A stretch of DNA of 30,722 bases from a virus, in IMG/VR virus record IMGVR_UViG_3300048020_000148, positions 1-30,722 of that record, one strand, 5' to 3'. The first letter of the stretch is position 1. The number at the start of each line of letters is the position of its first letter. Below the pieces are notes generated by a model, which saw only the letters and a program-made list of their open reading frames with translations, was not told the DNA's origin and searched no databases. Made by a program: the position numbers and the translations under genes. Shown here piece by piece: positions 1-8,031 of this stretch.

Positions 1-395
1 GCAAGAGTTGTTCCAACGGGTGCAGGAATCACCACAACATTCGAAGGAGGTTTCGGAGTTGAGGATGGAGATTGAGTTGTAACGGGAGCAAGGGTGGTCG
101 GAGCAAGGGTGGTCGGAGCGGAAGTTGTCGTCCCATGAGTAAACGGCACTCCTTCGGGCATATAATAAGTCACCCCATTTAATATATGAGAATGAAATGA
201 TCCGTTTCCTGCCGAGATCGCACAAGGAATGCTTGTATAAAGAGGATAGAAACCTTCGATTGAGAGAGGAGCGTGGCAAGTCGTTGTCGGTGCGAGAGTC
301 GTTACCACTCCCGACCCTCCCTGCGGATTCGGATGATTTATAAAATTCGTTGCCACAATATTTCCGACCAATCCCCCTCCGATTGAGTTGCCCAC
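1..395 (-). CDS. Tail fibre/tail-tip protein, N-terminal part, runs off window edge
   Basis: An open frame begins at a GTG at 395, two codons after the TAA that ends the preceding gene, and remains open to position 1 (131 codons). The product starts with a glycine-rich stretch (VGNSIGGGLVGN), followed by a TTLAPTTT linker, a short globular segment containing CHAP, IPCAISAGNG and HSHILNGVTYY, and then a second Thr/Pro linker (TTSAPTTLAPTTLAP). The last two bases (GC) join in frame to base 30722 to give an Ala codon and then the open frame at 30721..29819, so this is probably the N-terminal third of one protein of about 432 residues. Mucin-like linkers between small domains are common in phage tail appendages. 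No fold was recognised. The start lacks an obvious Shine-Dalgarno sequence. Confidence 0.7.
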   Translation of the reverse strand, partial: MGNSIGGGLVGNIVATNFINHPNPQGGSGVVTTLAPTTTCHAPLSIEGFYPLYTSIPCAISAGNGSFHSHILNGVTYYMPEGVPFTHGTTTSAPTTLAPTTLAPVTTQSPSSTPKPPSNVVVIPAPVGTTL

Positions 396-398
396 ATC

Positions 399-1190
399 TT
401 ACGCCCGTCGCCCAGAAATATAAACTTTCAGTCCAGACCCTGCGGAACTTGATCCGACTTGATCGACATCAATTTTGATTTCTGAATCGTCCGAAATTAA
501 TGGGTTTGAAATGGTAGGCAAAACGCTTGCAGTCTGTGAGGTGGTTTCCCCAGAGTCGATCGATATTAAATCCGTCAAAATGCTTGATCCATTTGCATTG
601 ACATCAACAATGACGGACGATCCCGAAGGTGCATTCGTCAAAGATGCTCGGACATCTTGAACCAAGAAATTAAAAGGGACTCGGAAGGTAACTTTTCCCG
701 ATCCGATTGTCACGGAATCGACCTCGTTCGTGATTGCAACGATGAAATTTTCTTTGAATATTTCCGAGCCACTCGATGCGGTAACAACTTGCCCCGTAAT
801 TTCAACGGGTGCTTGAAGAATCGTTCTTCGATTTCCAGAAAAGTCAGTTGTTTGAATTTCAAAAATGGTCGAAATACTTCCCGATCCGAGAGCAGTTTTC
901 AAGTCGCTTGAGTCGAGGGGAATTTCAACTTGCCATCCGTTGGCAATAGAAAGTGCGGTTGATTGCTCGGCATAAATTGTCCCTCCGATTTCTCCGATCT
1001 GACAAGTCACGCTTGAAAGAGTTTGCGGAGGAATGTAATTCCCCGATCCGTCCGTCAAATAAATATTAAAAGTTCTTGTATCATCCGCAATCAAGTCGGC
1101 AAAGACTCGATTCACGGGATTGCCAAGTCCTTGAATCCTTGCGGTTGTCAAAGATGCGGAATTAATGTTGACGAAAATTTCCTCGATCAT
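399..1190 (-). CDS. Putative tail-tip/baseplate protein, beta-rich
   Basis: A 263-residue protein in the tail-tip cluster after the tape-measure gene. It opens with MIEEIFVNINSASLTTARIQ and then contains a segment resembling BppU-type baseplate or upper-fibre N-terminal domains: FNIYLTDGSGNYIPP, a central EIPLDSSDLKTAL, and TIFEIQTTDFSGNRRTILQAPVEI. That pattern of a typed parameter range followed by a beta sandwich is my reading and not a confirmed match. The C-terminal half (about residues 145-263) is Ser/Val-rich and beta-like (FRVPFNFLVQDVRASL, DVNANGSSIL, EIKIDVDQVGSSSAG), like a carbohydrate- or receptor-facing domain. There is no clear Shine-Dalgarno sequence before the ATG. The gene is followed by the GTG-started fibre gene after three bases. 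Confidence 0.6.
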   Translation of the reverse strand: MIEEIFVNINSASLTTARIQGLGNPVNRVFADLIADDTRTFNIYLTDGSGNYIPPQTLSSVTCQIGEIGGTIYAEQSTALSIANGWQVEIPLDSSDLKTALGSGSISTIFEIQTTDFSGNRRTILQAPVEITGQVVTASSGSEIFKENFIVAITNEVDSVTIGSGKVTFRVPFNFLVQDVRASLTNAPSGSSVIVDVNANGSSILTDLISIDSGETTSQTASVLPTISNPLISDDSEIKIDVDQVGSSSAGSGLKVYISGRRA

Positions 1191-1212
1191 TTGAAAAGGT
1201 CAATTTCGTCAA

Positions 1213-1662
1213 TTATAGAAAAATTGGTGACCACAATTGCTCGCCATTAATCAAAACAGAATAAGCAGTATTTGAGGGTGAATATATTTCTGCACATTCT
1301 GGAGAATCAAAAACCGCAAAAGTGAAGTCGCCTTCTGGATTCAATCGAGTTTCTGTTTTGTAAAAATCCGTAAATCTCGGATCGCATAATTGAGTCGTCT
1401 GGGGAGGTTGTGGAGTGGTCGAAGATGTGGGGAAAATTGTTGTCGATGAGGTGGTTGGAAATGGAGTCGTCGATGAGGTGGGTGGAAATGGAGTCGTCGA
1501 TGATGGAAATGGAGTTGTCGATGATGGAAATGGAGTTGTCGATGATGGAAATGGAGTTGTCGATGTCGATGTGGTTGTTCCGTCGCAAGGGTCGCATGGA
1601 CTACCCCGACCACACGGATCGACGCAACATTCTCCGTTCACGGGTTGGATTAAAAAATCCAT
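1213..1662 (-). CDS. Tail-associated protein with mucin-like TTPFPSS repeats
   Basis: A 149-residue protein in three parts. A Cys-rich head (residues 1-28) contains CCVDPCGRGSPCDPC. A low-complexity linker (about 29-92) is built from seven-residue units TTPFPSS and variants TTPFPTS and TTIFPTS. A small C-terminal domain contains RFTDFYKTETRLNPEG, FAVFDSPECAEIY and NGEQLWSPIFL. The linker is almost wholly Thr, Ser, Pro and Phe, like mucin-type O-glycosylated segments. The start codon overlaps the upstream stop by one base (TAATG), so translation is coupled. It is one of three places in the tail region with Thr/Pro repeats of different sequence (TTPFPSS, TTLAP, TTQAP). Function unknown; probably a virion surface or adhesion component. 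Confidence 0.6.
   Translation of the reverse strand: MDFLIQPVNGECCVDPCGRGSPCDPCDGTTTSTSTTPFPSSTTPFPSSTTPFPSSTTPFPPTSSTTPFPTTSSTTIFPTSSTTPQPPQTTQLCDPRFTDFYKTETRLNPEGDFTFAVFDSPECAEIYSPSNTAYSVLINGEQLWSPIFL
1440..1575 (-). repeat. In-frame tandem repeat coding TTPFPSS units
   Basis: A 21-bp tandem repeat, with minus-strand units based on TCCATTTCCATCATCGACAA, encodes successive TTPFPSS heptads. The central three units are nearly identical and the flanking ones are longer and diverged. The unit is a multiple of three, so copy-number change would keep the frame and alter only linker length. Confidence 0.75.
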
Positions 1663-2033
1663 TATTTCCTAATTACAAAATCGACAAATTCGGTTGATCC
1701 ATTTGAGCAAATTGCGATCCTTCTTGTTTTAAAACTTGAATCCACTCTTTCCGCTTCGACCAAGACTCCCTCATCAAAAGTTAAATTCCAACCCTTCGAA
1801 ATGTCTCCACCATCAATCACGAAAATTGTCGTCGTCGTTCCGTCCGTGACTCCTCCCTTGTAAAAAATATCAATCCCCGTGGATGTCTTTTCAATGTGAT
1901 CTTTATCGCCCTTCTGGATCGTCATGTTTGCGATCGCATTAATTGAATCGATGACCTCGTTTCCTTTGCTAGTTTCGAGGAGAGTCGGGGTCGATCCCTT
2001 GACTAGTCTTTTGATCGGGTCGGGGAAACTCAT
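1662..2033 (-). CDS. Uncharacterised tail-region protein
   Basis: A 123-residue protein with no signal peptide or membrane segment. The N-terminal half is mixed (KRLVKGSTPTLLETSKGNEVIDSINAI). The rest looks like alternating beta strands (GTTTTIFVIDGGDISKGWNLTFDEGVLV and RRIAICSNGSTEFVDFVIRK). The stretch NEVIDSINAIANMTI resembles the short helix of small tail or baseplate accessory proteins placed just before fibre genes, but I cannot assign a family. The start overlaps the stop of the preceding gene (ATGA) and its own stop overlaps the next ATG (TAATG), so it is translated as part of the tail-tip operon. Probably a structural or assembly protein of the tail tip. Confidence 0.55.
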   Translation of the reverse strand: MSFPDPIKRLVKGSTPTLLETSKGNEVIDSINAIANMTIQKGDKDHIEKTSTGIDIFYKGGVTDGTTTTIFVIDGGDISKGWNLTFDEGVLVEAERVDSSFKTRRIAICSNGSTEFVDFVIRK

Positions 2034-2653
2034 CGAGCTTTAACAAGTTGATTTCTCATCTGCCAGATATCACCCATCCATCGAGAAATCTCGGTTTGCT
2101 TTGTTTGCAAATATCCTCCCGAATTCACAAGATAAATATAATCGGGGAAAGTCGGATTTGTATCCGTCGCAATAAAATTGCAATCGTTTCCAGACGCATC
2201 CTTCGGAGAAAATTGATCCGTCAAGATGATATCATTTTCGGGGTCTGTTGTGTGAATGTAAGAATAGGAAACCTTGATCACTCCATTCCTCGAAATTGTT
2301 GTCCGTCGAGTTGTTGTTGATGATGATCGATCCTTGAAGCTTGGAAAAATAAAAGTTCCCGTTTCGAATTCATCTCGATTCGAAGGGATGGTCGAAAAGA
2401 TTCTTGTAAATTTTACAATTCCATTTCCTTCATTCACGGGATTTGTCTCGTTCACAAGAATTGCTTTCGGATCGTCTGGACATTTCATGCCAAGCGGACT
2501 CGGTTGAAAAAGTTCGATGCGATGAGCATATTCAATCGAATAATTAATCGCAGACAAATCCTCACGGATCGGAAAAGTCTTGATCGGGGTGACCGAAACT
2601 CGGATCGGATCGACAAAGTCGTCAGAATAAGGAGAGTCAAAAAATGGTTTCAT
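2030..2653 (-). CDS. Uncharacterised tail protein downstream of tape measure
   Basis: A 207-residue protein encoded directly after the tape-measure gene with an ATGA overlap. In long-tailed phages this is where distal-tail and tail-tip proteins are usually encoded. The visible sequence is rich in beta-type stretches with aromatic residues (FPIREDLSAINYSIEYAHRIELF, NGIVKFTRIFSTIP, GVIKVSYSYI, FPDYIYLVNSGGYLQT) and ends in a helical segment (EISRWMGDIWQMRNQLVKAR). A run RSSSTTTRRTTISR lies near the middle. I do not recognise a domain. Role inferred from position only: tail-tip or initiator-complex component. Confidence 0.55.
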   Translation of the reverse strand: MKPFFDSPYSDDFVDPIRVSVTPIKTFPIREDLSAINYSIEYAHRIELFQPSPLGMKCPDDPKAILVNETNPVNEGNGIVKFTRIFSTIPSNRDEFETGTFIFPSFKDRSSSTTTRRTTISRNGVIKVSYSYIHTTDPENDIILTDQFSPKDASGNDCNFIATDTNPTFPDYIYLVNSGGYLQTKQTEISRWMGDIWQMRNQLVKAR

Positions 2654-5550
2654 TGATTTACAAATTTTCCAGACAAGGCTCGGTTGATTGAATAAAGATG
2701 CCCCTCGGTTGTTGAGAGATCGAGATCGGATGGGTCTTTATCGACAAGGTCGCCCATGAGATTTTCAATATTCTGAAGATGTCCCTTCTGGTCGGTGTTC
2801 AAAGTGAGATCAACATCTCCAAGCTTATTGAAAAAGTCCTCAAATTTCTCAAGTTCTTTTCTGATTTCTCCGAGTCCCTTTTTCCGCTCCTCATTGATGG
2901 TCTCTTCATGTTCTTTCTCTGCCTTCAAGATCGCTCTCTTTTGTGCGATGATTTGATTCTCATAAACGCCCTTATTATGAACTGCGATCTCCTCTTCTTC
3001 AGCAAGTGCCTTTGCGTCAGCAAGTGCAATCGTTCCTCTCTCGATGATTGCGTCCCTTGCTTTCTTTTGTGCGGATGCTTGAGTCGTAACCATATTTTGA
3101 AAGTCCCTCAAGGTCTCGACATTCGGTGGAAGCTTTCCTTCTTCTTTAAGCTTTTTGAACTCTCTATGCATCTCCGCATAATTCGGAGTAATCTTTCCCT
3201 TGAAATCTTTCTGGAAGAATTTCTTGAGTGGCTCAAGTCCATCTTCGGCAACTTTTAATTCTGCTCGAAGTGCTTCAACCTCGGCAAGTTTTGCCTCCTT
3301 GTTTTTGGTTGCTTTGTCTGCCCGATCATTTTCGTCCTTTAAAAGTTTTGCAAGCTCATCAACTTGATCTCGCATGATTCCAAGTTCATCATTTCGAAGA
3401 CCGATAATTTCGTCCTTGAGAAGATTTCGAAGGTCTTGTCTTTTGTTTAAAATATCTTGCTCCGTTTGAGCCAACAAATCCGCTTCACCTTTCTCCAGAC
3501 TTCGAGCGTCCCTCGCATCTCCGATCAATTTTTTCTTTCTCGCCTCAAGATCAAGGATTGCTTGTTGTGTTAATTGAATTTTTCCGAGTGCAGTATTCTG
3601 GAGGACAAATTCTTCTTGAGTTTTTTTGACTGCATTCTCGATATCCTCCTCAAGAAAAAGTGCTTGAGCGAGTGCCTTGTTTCGCTTTGCATCTGCCTCC
3701 GCAAAAGCTTTTGCATTTGCTTTGATTTCTTCTCCTCGTTTGCTTGTCGCATCGATCAATTTTAATTCCGTTTTTTCTTGATCCTCCATTGATCTCAAAA
3801 TCGAAATCTCATTTTTCTTAATATCTTCCCGAATCTTGATTACTTTATTTGATTGCTTTGCGATTTCATTTTGAGATTTACCCTGCTTAACCATCTCAAT
3901 TAATAATTCTTTCTCAACGAATAATTGACCATCCAGATCATCTCTCATGGACTTGGCAGACGCTTGAAATCGCTTCGCTTGAGTGACCATTTTTTTAAGC
4001 TCATCGACTTGCTCACTTAAAGAAAGTTTTTGAATCTTCTCAAACGGATCAAGGTTCTCAATCAATCCGAGAGATTTTTTCATCGCAAGAATTTTTTCAT
4101 CAAGCGTCATTATGTTTTTTGCTAGTTCCTTGCTTTCTTTATTTATCCCTTGAAGGATTTTTTGATCAACGGATTTTTTTAAATCTTCGGTCGTTGTTGT
4201 GAGTGTCTTCCAAGTGAAGACAAGTGCGTCACCTAAAAGCTTGCCCGTTTCAAATGCGAGAAAAAGTGTAGTAAAAGGAAGAGCGAGAGATTTGACGGAT
4301 TTTCCGAGTGCAGTTGATGCAATCGCTGAAAGCTTTGCCCCTGCGGTAAATGCAGTTAAGCCGAGAACAACTTTCGTCAGAATTGGAGCAATCGCAATAA
4401 TCCCTTTTATCATCGTCGCAACTGAATCACCAAGCTTCTTCAAAGCAGGGACGGAGTTCATTAATCCTTGAGTCAAATTCGGCAAGTGTTTTTCAATGAT
4501 GGGAAGAAATGATTCCGCAAATTTCATTCCGACCTCTTTGAAAGTCGCCATAATTTTTGAGAATCGTTGTGAGGTCGTATCGTTCAAACGCTGAAACGCT
4601 TCTTCGGTTGCTCCTGCATCCGCTTGAATTTTGTTAAGGTTTGCCGACAATTCTTTGCCCGAATTTGTGACCAACATCAAAGCCCCATTTCCTGCCTCGA
4701 TCCCTCGAAACATATCCATCAAGCTCATGTTGTTTGCTTCAGCGTGATCCTTCATCTTCATCAACGCTTCTTGGACGCTTCCACCTTGTCGGATGAATTC
4801 TGGAAATGAGACTCCTGCAAGTTCCTTAAAATTATCACTCGCCTTCATTCCTGCCTTCGCAAGTTCGGCAAGCATTGATCGAATTGCAGTCCCTGCTTCT
4901 GCGGTTTTCCCTGCTCCCATCTGCTTAGTCAAGGTCGCAAACATTGCCCCGACCTCGTCAATCTGGATTCCAAGAGCGGAAGCAATCGGGGTGACCTTAC
5001 CAATATTCTGACCGAGTTCGGTCATGGTCGTGACTCCATTTTTTACCACGGAAAAAAGAACATCAGAAACCTTCGTCGTCTCTTTTGCTTCCATCCCGTA
5101 TCCGTTGAGAATTGTGGTCAATGCACCGACTGCATCCTCAAGGGACGAGACCCCTGCAATTGCAGTCTTAGAAGCGTCTTCCAGAAATGTGACTGCATTG
5201 TCTGGGTCAACTCCTGCGGAGATTGCTTGATAAAGTCCATTGACTGCATCGGTCAAATCGATTCCCATCGTCGTCGCAAGTCTTCGAACATCATCCGTCA
5301 TCTTGCCCATTGATTCTTTCGAAGCATTCGGGAGAAGCGTGAAAACTTCGTTGATCTTTTTATCAAAATCGACGAGGTCTTTTATTCCTTTTACTGCAAA
5401 GGCAGTCATTGCCATCGTTGCAATTTTCACCCCACTCGCAATCAGACTTCCGAACTTGTCAGAAAATTTCTTTGTCTTTTCTTCGACTCGTCCAAGCTTC
5501 CGATTAAAATCATCGGTATCGAGTCCCATTTTTGCCAGAATACTTGCCAT
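2650..5550 (-). CDS. Tail tape measure protein
   Basis: This is the longest gene (966 residues), which fits a tape-measure protein. Residues about 65-240 match the TP901-type tail tape-measure core: FTLLPNASKESMGKMTDDVRRLA, GLYQAISAGVDPDNAVTFLE, and the VSSLEDAVGALTTILNGYGM to VTPIASALGIQIDEVGAMFATLTKQ region. Around residues 360-430 there are hydrophobic helices (TMIKGIIAIAPILTKVVLGLTAF and LALPFTTLFLAFETGKLLG) typical of tape-measure membrane segments. From about residue 440 the protein is long, charged coiled coil. By the usual rule of about 1.5 angstrom per residue, the tail would be near 145 nm; that is an inference. The start follows the stop of the chaperone gene directly (TAAATG). Confidence 0.93.
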   Translation of the reverse strand: MASILAKMGLDTDDFNRKLGRVEEKTKKFSDKFGSLIASGVKIATMAMTAFAVKGIKDLVDFDKKINEVFTLLPNASKESMGKMTDDVRRLATTMGIDLTDAVNGLYQAISAGVDPDNAVTFLEDASKTAIAGVSSLEDAVGALTTILNGYGMEAKETTKVSDVLFSVVKNGVTTMTELGQNIGKVTPIASALGIQIDEVGAMFATLTKQMGAGKTAEAGTAIRSMLAELAKAGMKASDNFKELAGVSFPEFIRQGGSVQEALMKMKDHAEANNMSLMDMFRGIEAGNGALMLVTNSGKELSANLNKIQADAGATEEAFQRLNDTTSQRFSKIMATFKEVGMKFAESFLPIIEKHLPNLTQGLMNSVPALKKLGDSVATMIKGIIAIAPILTKVVLGLTAFTAGAKLSAIASTALGKSVKSLALPFTTLFLAFETGKLLGDALVFTWKTLTTTTEDLKKSVDQKILQGINKESKELAKNIMTLDEKILAMKKSLGLIENLDPFEKIQKLSLSEQVDELKKMVTQAKRFQASAKSMRDDLDGQLFVEKELLIEMVKQGKSQNEIAKQSNKVIKIREDIKKNEISILRSMEDQEKTELKLIDATSKRGEEIKANAKAFAEADAKRNKALAQALFLEEDIENAVKKTQEEFVLQNTALGKIQLTQQAILDLEARKKKLIGDARDARSLEKGEADLLAQTEQDILNKRQDLRNLLKDEIIGLRNDELGIMRDQVDELAKLLKDENDRADKATKNKEAKLAEVEALRAELKVAEDGLEPLKKFFQKDFKGKITPNYAEMHREFKKLKEEGKLPPNVETLRDFQNMVTTQASAQKKARDAIIERGTIALADAKALAEEEEIAVHNKGVYENQIIAQKRAILKAEKEHEETINEERKKGLGEIRKELEKFEDFFNKLGDVDLTLNTDQKGHLQNIENLMGDLVDKDPSDLDLSTTEGHLYSINRALSGKFVNQ

Positions 5551-6132
5551 TTAATTTCTTTCGTTCATTCGTTGCATGAACTCCGCTTGGAGACGATCCG
5601 CCTCAGAATTAAATTTCACGGGGTTGCCCGTGATCCGTTCCCTTATTCGTCGAAGGTAAAGAAAGAGTCGAGGGAGTGGAGTTTGAAGGATGGTTGATTC
5701 TTCCCACCCGTATTCACTAGCGAAGGTATCCACGACGCTCGATATCCATTCCCGTGATGATGTGCCTTCCTCCTTCTTTGAAGAGGCAGGAGCGAGCAGG
5801 AAAGCGTCATCAATATAATCTCGAATCTCCTTTTGGTAGTCTTTCCATTTAATCAATCGATTTTCCTCAATAAAGATTTTTGCCTTGATTGGATCGGTCG
5901 AGAAATCGGGAGACAAAATCCACAACGCTCGAAGAACGGGGATCGATGGATCGGCAGAATTCCAGACTTCATCGATCGACAAAAGTGCGAATCGCTCAAG
6001 AGTAATCGGGACGACTTGAAAGTCCCCGATCTTTTCCTTTGTGGTTACGAAATGCGAGTGGAGATTATTCGTCTCCCTCGACTTCGCTCTCCTTATCTTT
6101 TCCTGATAAGTCGTCCACAAATCATTGTCCAC
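5551..6132 (-). CDS. Putative tail assembly chaperone
   Basis: A 193-residue protein encoded between the tail tube and the tape measure, where lambda-like phages carry gpG/gpGT-type assembly chaperones. The C-terminal third (SREWISSVVDTFASEYGWEES, TPLPRLFLYLRRI) has the helical pattern and position of the T part of such chaperones, which recruits the tube protein to the tape measure. No frameshift product was identified: the protein is already full length in one frame. The only start that opens this frame is GTG at 6132, in the junction TAAGATGTGG. The overlapping ATG gives a frame that stops within about 14 codons. The assignment rests on position and length, with weak sequence support. Confidence 0.6.
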   Translation of the reverse strand: MDNDLWTTYQEKIRRAKSRETNNLHSHFVTTKEKIGDFQVVPITLERFALLSIDEVWNSADPSIPVLRALWILSPDFSTDPIKAKIFIEENRLIKWKDYQKEIRDYIDDAFLLAPASSKKEEGTSSREWISSVVDTFASEYGWEESTILQTPLPRLFLYLRRIRERITGNPVKFNSEADRLQAEFMQRMNERN

Positions 6133-6135
6133 ATC

Positions 6136-6909
6136 TTATGCGAGTCCTTGTGCTGAACCCGTGGAAGAACTTCCAACTGCAACCGATCCGACAAGATTTG
6201 CCGAGGAGATTGTGTGGACTCCAGATGCAACCGATTGGATGGAAACTTGATTTGCAGTCCCTCCTGCAACTCCGCTCACTTTCGCAAGTTTTGTCGCAGA
6301 ACCAGAACCGAGTTTTGCTTCGGTGTTATTGTTTGATCCGTTTAATACTGCAAGAAGTGAAATCGCAGTCCCTGCATCACCAGAACCACTTGATTTAAGA
6401 ACTTCAACATTATCCGCAGAAACCGAGCCACTCAAAGTATCAACCAGAGTGATGGTCACAACATCGGAATCATAAGTGATGGTGAACGAATTCCCTGCAC
6501 CATTTCCAGAAAGATCAAATTCATCAACAAGCTTCGCAAAAGTTGCAGAAGTAATTGTCGGATTTAATTTGCGATAAAAAGAAACTGAAACTTTCACATA
6601 ATCTCCTTGCGATTGTGCCTCGCTTGAATCGGTGATCATGTATGCTCCGCTTGCTCTTGTGCCTTGAAGGACAAAAGTTTGACCAACGAGATCGGGACTT
6701 GCTCCGCTTGTTGCAAGTTGCAAAGTCGCACTTCCCTCAATTCTTCCTTTCACGATTGTTGTCGCAAGAGGTTCTCCGTTTGAATTATTTAAATCCGCAC
6801 GGGTTGAGGTAAAATTGAAATTCATATTCTCGGCAACATAGGTGACTCCATTAATTGTCACGGGTGATGCCTCAATTCCGAAAGCTTGTGATCCGTCTTG
6901 TATAATCAT
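6136..6909 (-). CDS. Major tail (tube) protein
   Basis: A 257-residue Ser/Thr/Gly-rich, beta-rich protein directly upstream of the chaperone and tape-measure genes, the usual place of the tail tube subunit. N-terminal segments (SQAFGIEASPVTINGVTYVAEN, FTSTRADLNNSNGEPLATTI, GSATLQLAT) look like the tube beta-sandwich. A second part (about residues 115-257) is a more repetitive extension with NSFTITYDSDVVTITL and VSIQSVASGVHTISSANL, possibly a surface-exposed C-terminal domain as found on lambda gpV. The ATG at 6909 has no visible Shine-Dalgarno sequence despite the expected high expression. Confidence 0.75.
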   Translation of the reverse strand: MIIQDGSQAFGIEASPVTINGVTYVAENMNFNFTSTRADLNNSNGEPLATTIVKGRIEGSATLQLATSGASPDLVGQTFVLQGTRASGAYMITDSSEAQSQGDYVKVSVSFYRKLNPTITSATFAKLVDEFDLSGNGAGNSFTITYDSDVVTITLVDTLSGSVSADNVEVLKSSGSGDAGTAISLLAVLNGSNNNTEAKLGSGSATKLAKVSGVAGGTANQVSIQSVASGVHTISSANLVGSVAVGSSSTGSAQGLA

Positions 6910-6949
6910 AATTTAAAAAATGGTTGAGTTTTCAAAAAGGTAAATTCCG

Positions 6950-7408
6950 TCAACTTGGAAAAGCGTCGTCTCGGATCGCAAATTTAATTTCGAAGTTCAT
7001 TTCCGTCCGAATTAAATCCCCGTCGGTTTCTCGAAATGAGGATTGTTGCCGAATAAATTTTAAGTCGTAAAAAGGGAGATTCGTTTTGTTCCAATTATCC
7101 GCACCCCTCAAAAGGGACGCTCGGACTTTTCCGACGATGTCAAAATGTTCCATCCTTGGTTGATCCAAAAAAGTATCCGTGATTATGTTTGTCGTGAAGA
7201 TCGCTTGATGATTCGTGAACTCTGGATGGTTGTTCGTTTGATCTGCTTCGATCGAGTCGAAAGAGACCTCGATCCGTGGACTCGTCAAATCTTCATTCGA
7301 GCCAGAGACGAAAACATTCGTCCCCGTTGCGGATTCAAGAAAGGTCTTTGAAGCATCCTCGAAATGAAGTTCGAAGGAATATAAATCGGGCAAATCCATA
7401 GCACTCAT
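6950..7408 (-). CDS. Putative tail terminator/tail completion protein
   Basis: A 152-residue protein between the head-tail connector gene and the tail tube gene, the normal slot for the tail terminator (gpU-like) that caps the tube. The sequence alternates strands and helices (LYSFELHFEDASKTFL, RIEVSFDSIEADQTN, HQAIFTTNIITDTF, HFDIVGKVRASLLR, TEMNFEIKFAIR), in keeping with the alpha/beta fold of terminators and their habit of ending in two beta strands. The start codon overlaps the preceding stop (ATGA). No motif makes this certain; function inferred mainly from gene order. Confidence 0.6.
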   Translation of the reverse strand: MSAMDLPDLYSFELHFEDASKTFLESATGTNVFVSGSNEDLTSPRIEVSFDSIEADQTNNHPEFTNHQAIFTTNIITDTFLDQPRMEHFDIVGKVRASLLRGADNWNKTNLPFYDLKFIRQQSSFRETDGDLIRTEMNFEIKFAIRDDAFPS

Positions 7409-7746
7409 TGTCGGGCAAATTTAGAGATTACTTTTAATGAAATCACCGATCCGAAATCTTCCTCGGTTGAATTAAAAACTTTGAAAAGATTTCCTTCGTC
7501 GTCCTTGAGAATTGATCCCTTCGATGGGATTTCTGAATGATGATCTCGATTGATGATGATCTCGGAATCGACATCGTCTTCAACTCCGTGCAATTCAAGA
7601 TCAATTCCATTGTCGATCGATCGGAACGCTCCGACATATTTGACCCCTTGAATTCTGCTCGGAGAAACTCCCTCAATCTCGACTCCCGTTTCGGCAATTA
7701 AAAAATCAAGATCGTTTGAAAAAAAATCTTTCGAAAGTGTTCCCAT
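7405..7746 (-). CDS. Putative head-tail connector/joining protein
   Basis: A 113-residue protein encoded after the capsid region and before the putative tail terminator. Sequence features are moderate: an N-terminal DFFSNDLDFLIAETG followed by beta-type segments (VKYVGAFRSI, GSILKDDEGNLFKVFNSTE, VISLKVISKFARQ). The first part, with a small phage protein that begins with an acidic helix and continues as a beta barrel, resembles gpFII/stopper-type connectors. The ATG lies only 9 bases beyond the T-run of a terminator hairpin, so expression would be reduced relative to the capsid gene. There is no Shine-Dalgarno sequence; the start reads ATAAGATG. Confidence 0.5.
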   Translation of the reverse strand: MGTLSKDFFSNDLDFLIAETGVEIEGVSPSRIQGVKYVGAFRSIDNGIDLELHGVEDDVDSEIIINRDHHSEIPSKGSILKDDEGNLFKVFNSTEEDFGSVISLKVISKFARQ

Positions 7747-7755
7747 CTTATAAAC

Positions 7756-7780
7756 GAAAAAGGAGTCAATTAAGACTCCT
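7756..7780 (-). terminator. Rho-independent terminator after the capsid genes
   Basis: A perfect 7-bp stem, AGGAGTC / GACTCCT, with a 6-base loop, followed on the minus strand by TTTTT. It lies between the 68-residue protein gene and the connector gene, so it should attenuate transcription from the capsid genes into the tail genes. Confidence 0.75.
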
Positions 7781-7823
7781 CTTTCCTCACTACCCCACGA
7801 AGTGAAACTAAATTATAAGGTGT

Positions 7824-8030
7824 TCATTTCTTCGGTTCTGGTTTCGCTTTTGCTTTCGCTTCAGCTTGTCCACGCTTGCGGATCAAGCCTCCACTTGAGT
7901 CAAAGAAAACAACCTTATCGAATTGTGGAAATTTCCCTTTCTTGAATTCCTTCTTCACATCGTTGGCATTGCCAACGGAAACGGAAGTGAATTTCCCACC
8001 TTTTGAACCTACTATTGTCGCAAGCCTCAT
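7824..8030 (-). CDS. Small basic protein downstream of capsid protein
   Basis: A 68-residue protein that starts one base after the capsid stop codon (TAAG-ATG). The N-terminal two thirds are compact (MRLATIVGSKGGKFTSVSVG, FPQFDKVVFFDSSGGLIRKRG) and the C-terminus is a low-complexity Ala/Lys/Pro tail (AEAKAKAKPEPKK). Small genes here often encode head decoration, completion or connector proteins. Nothing in the sequence decides between these. It shares the capsid transcript and precedes the terminator at 7756..7780, so it should be made in quantity. Confidence 0.55.
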   Translation of the reverse strand: MRLATIVGSKGGKFTSVSVGNANDVKKEFKKGKFPQFDKVVFFDSSGGLIRKRGQAEAKAKAKPEPKK

Positions 8031-8031
8031 C

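Noticed and set aside
1410-1697. Plus-strand frames rich in MEMELS and VVDDGNG repeats
   Set aside because: Antisense products of the TTPFPSS tandem repeat; no start signal.
2779-3258. 159-residue plus-strand open frame
   Set aside because: Mirror of the tape-measure coiled coil; Ser/Leu/Phe-rich shadow composition.
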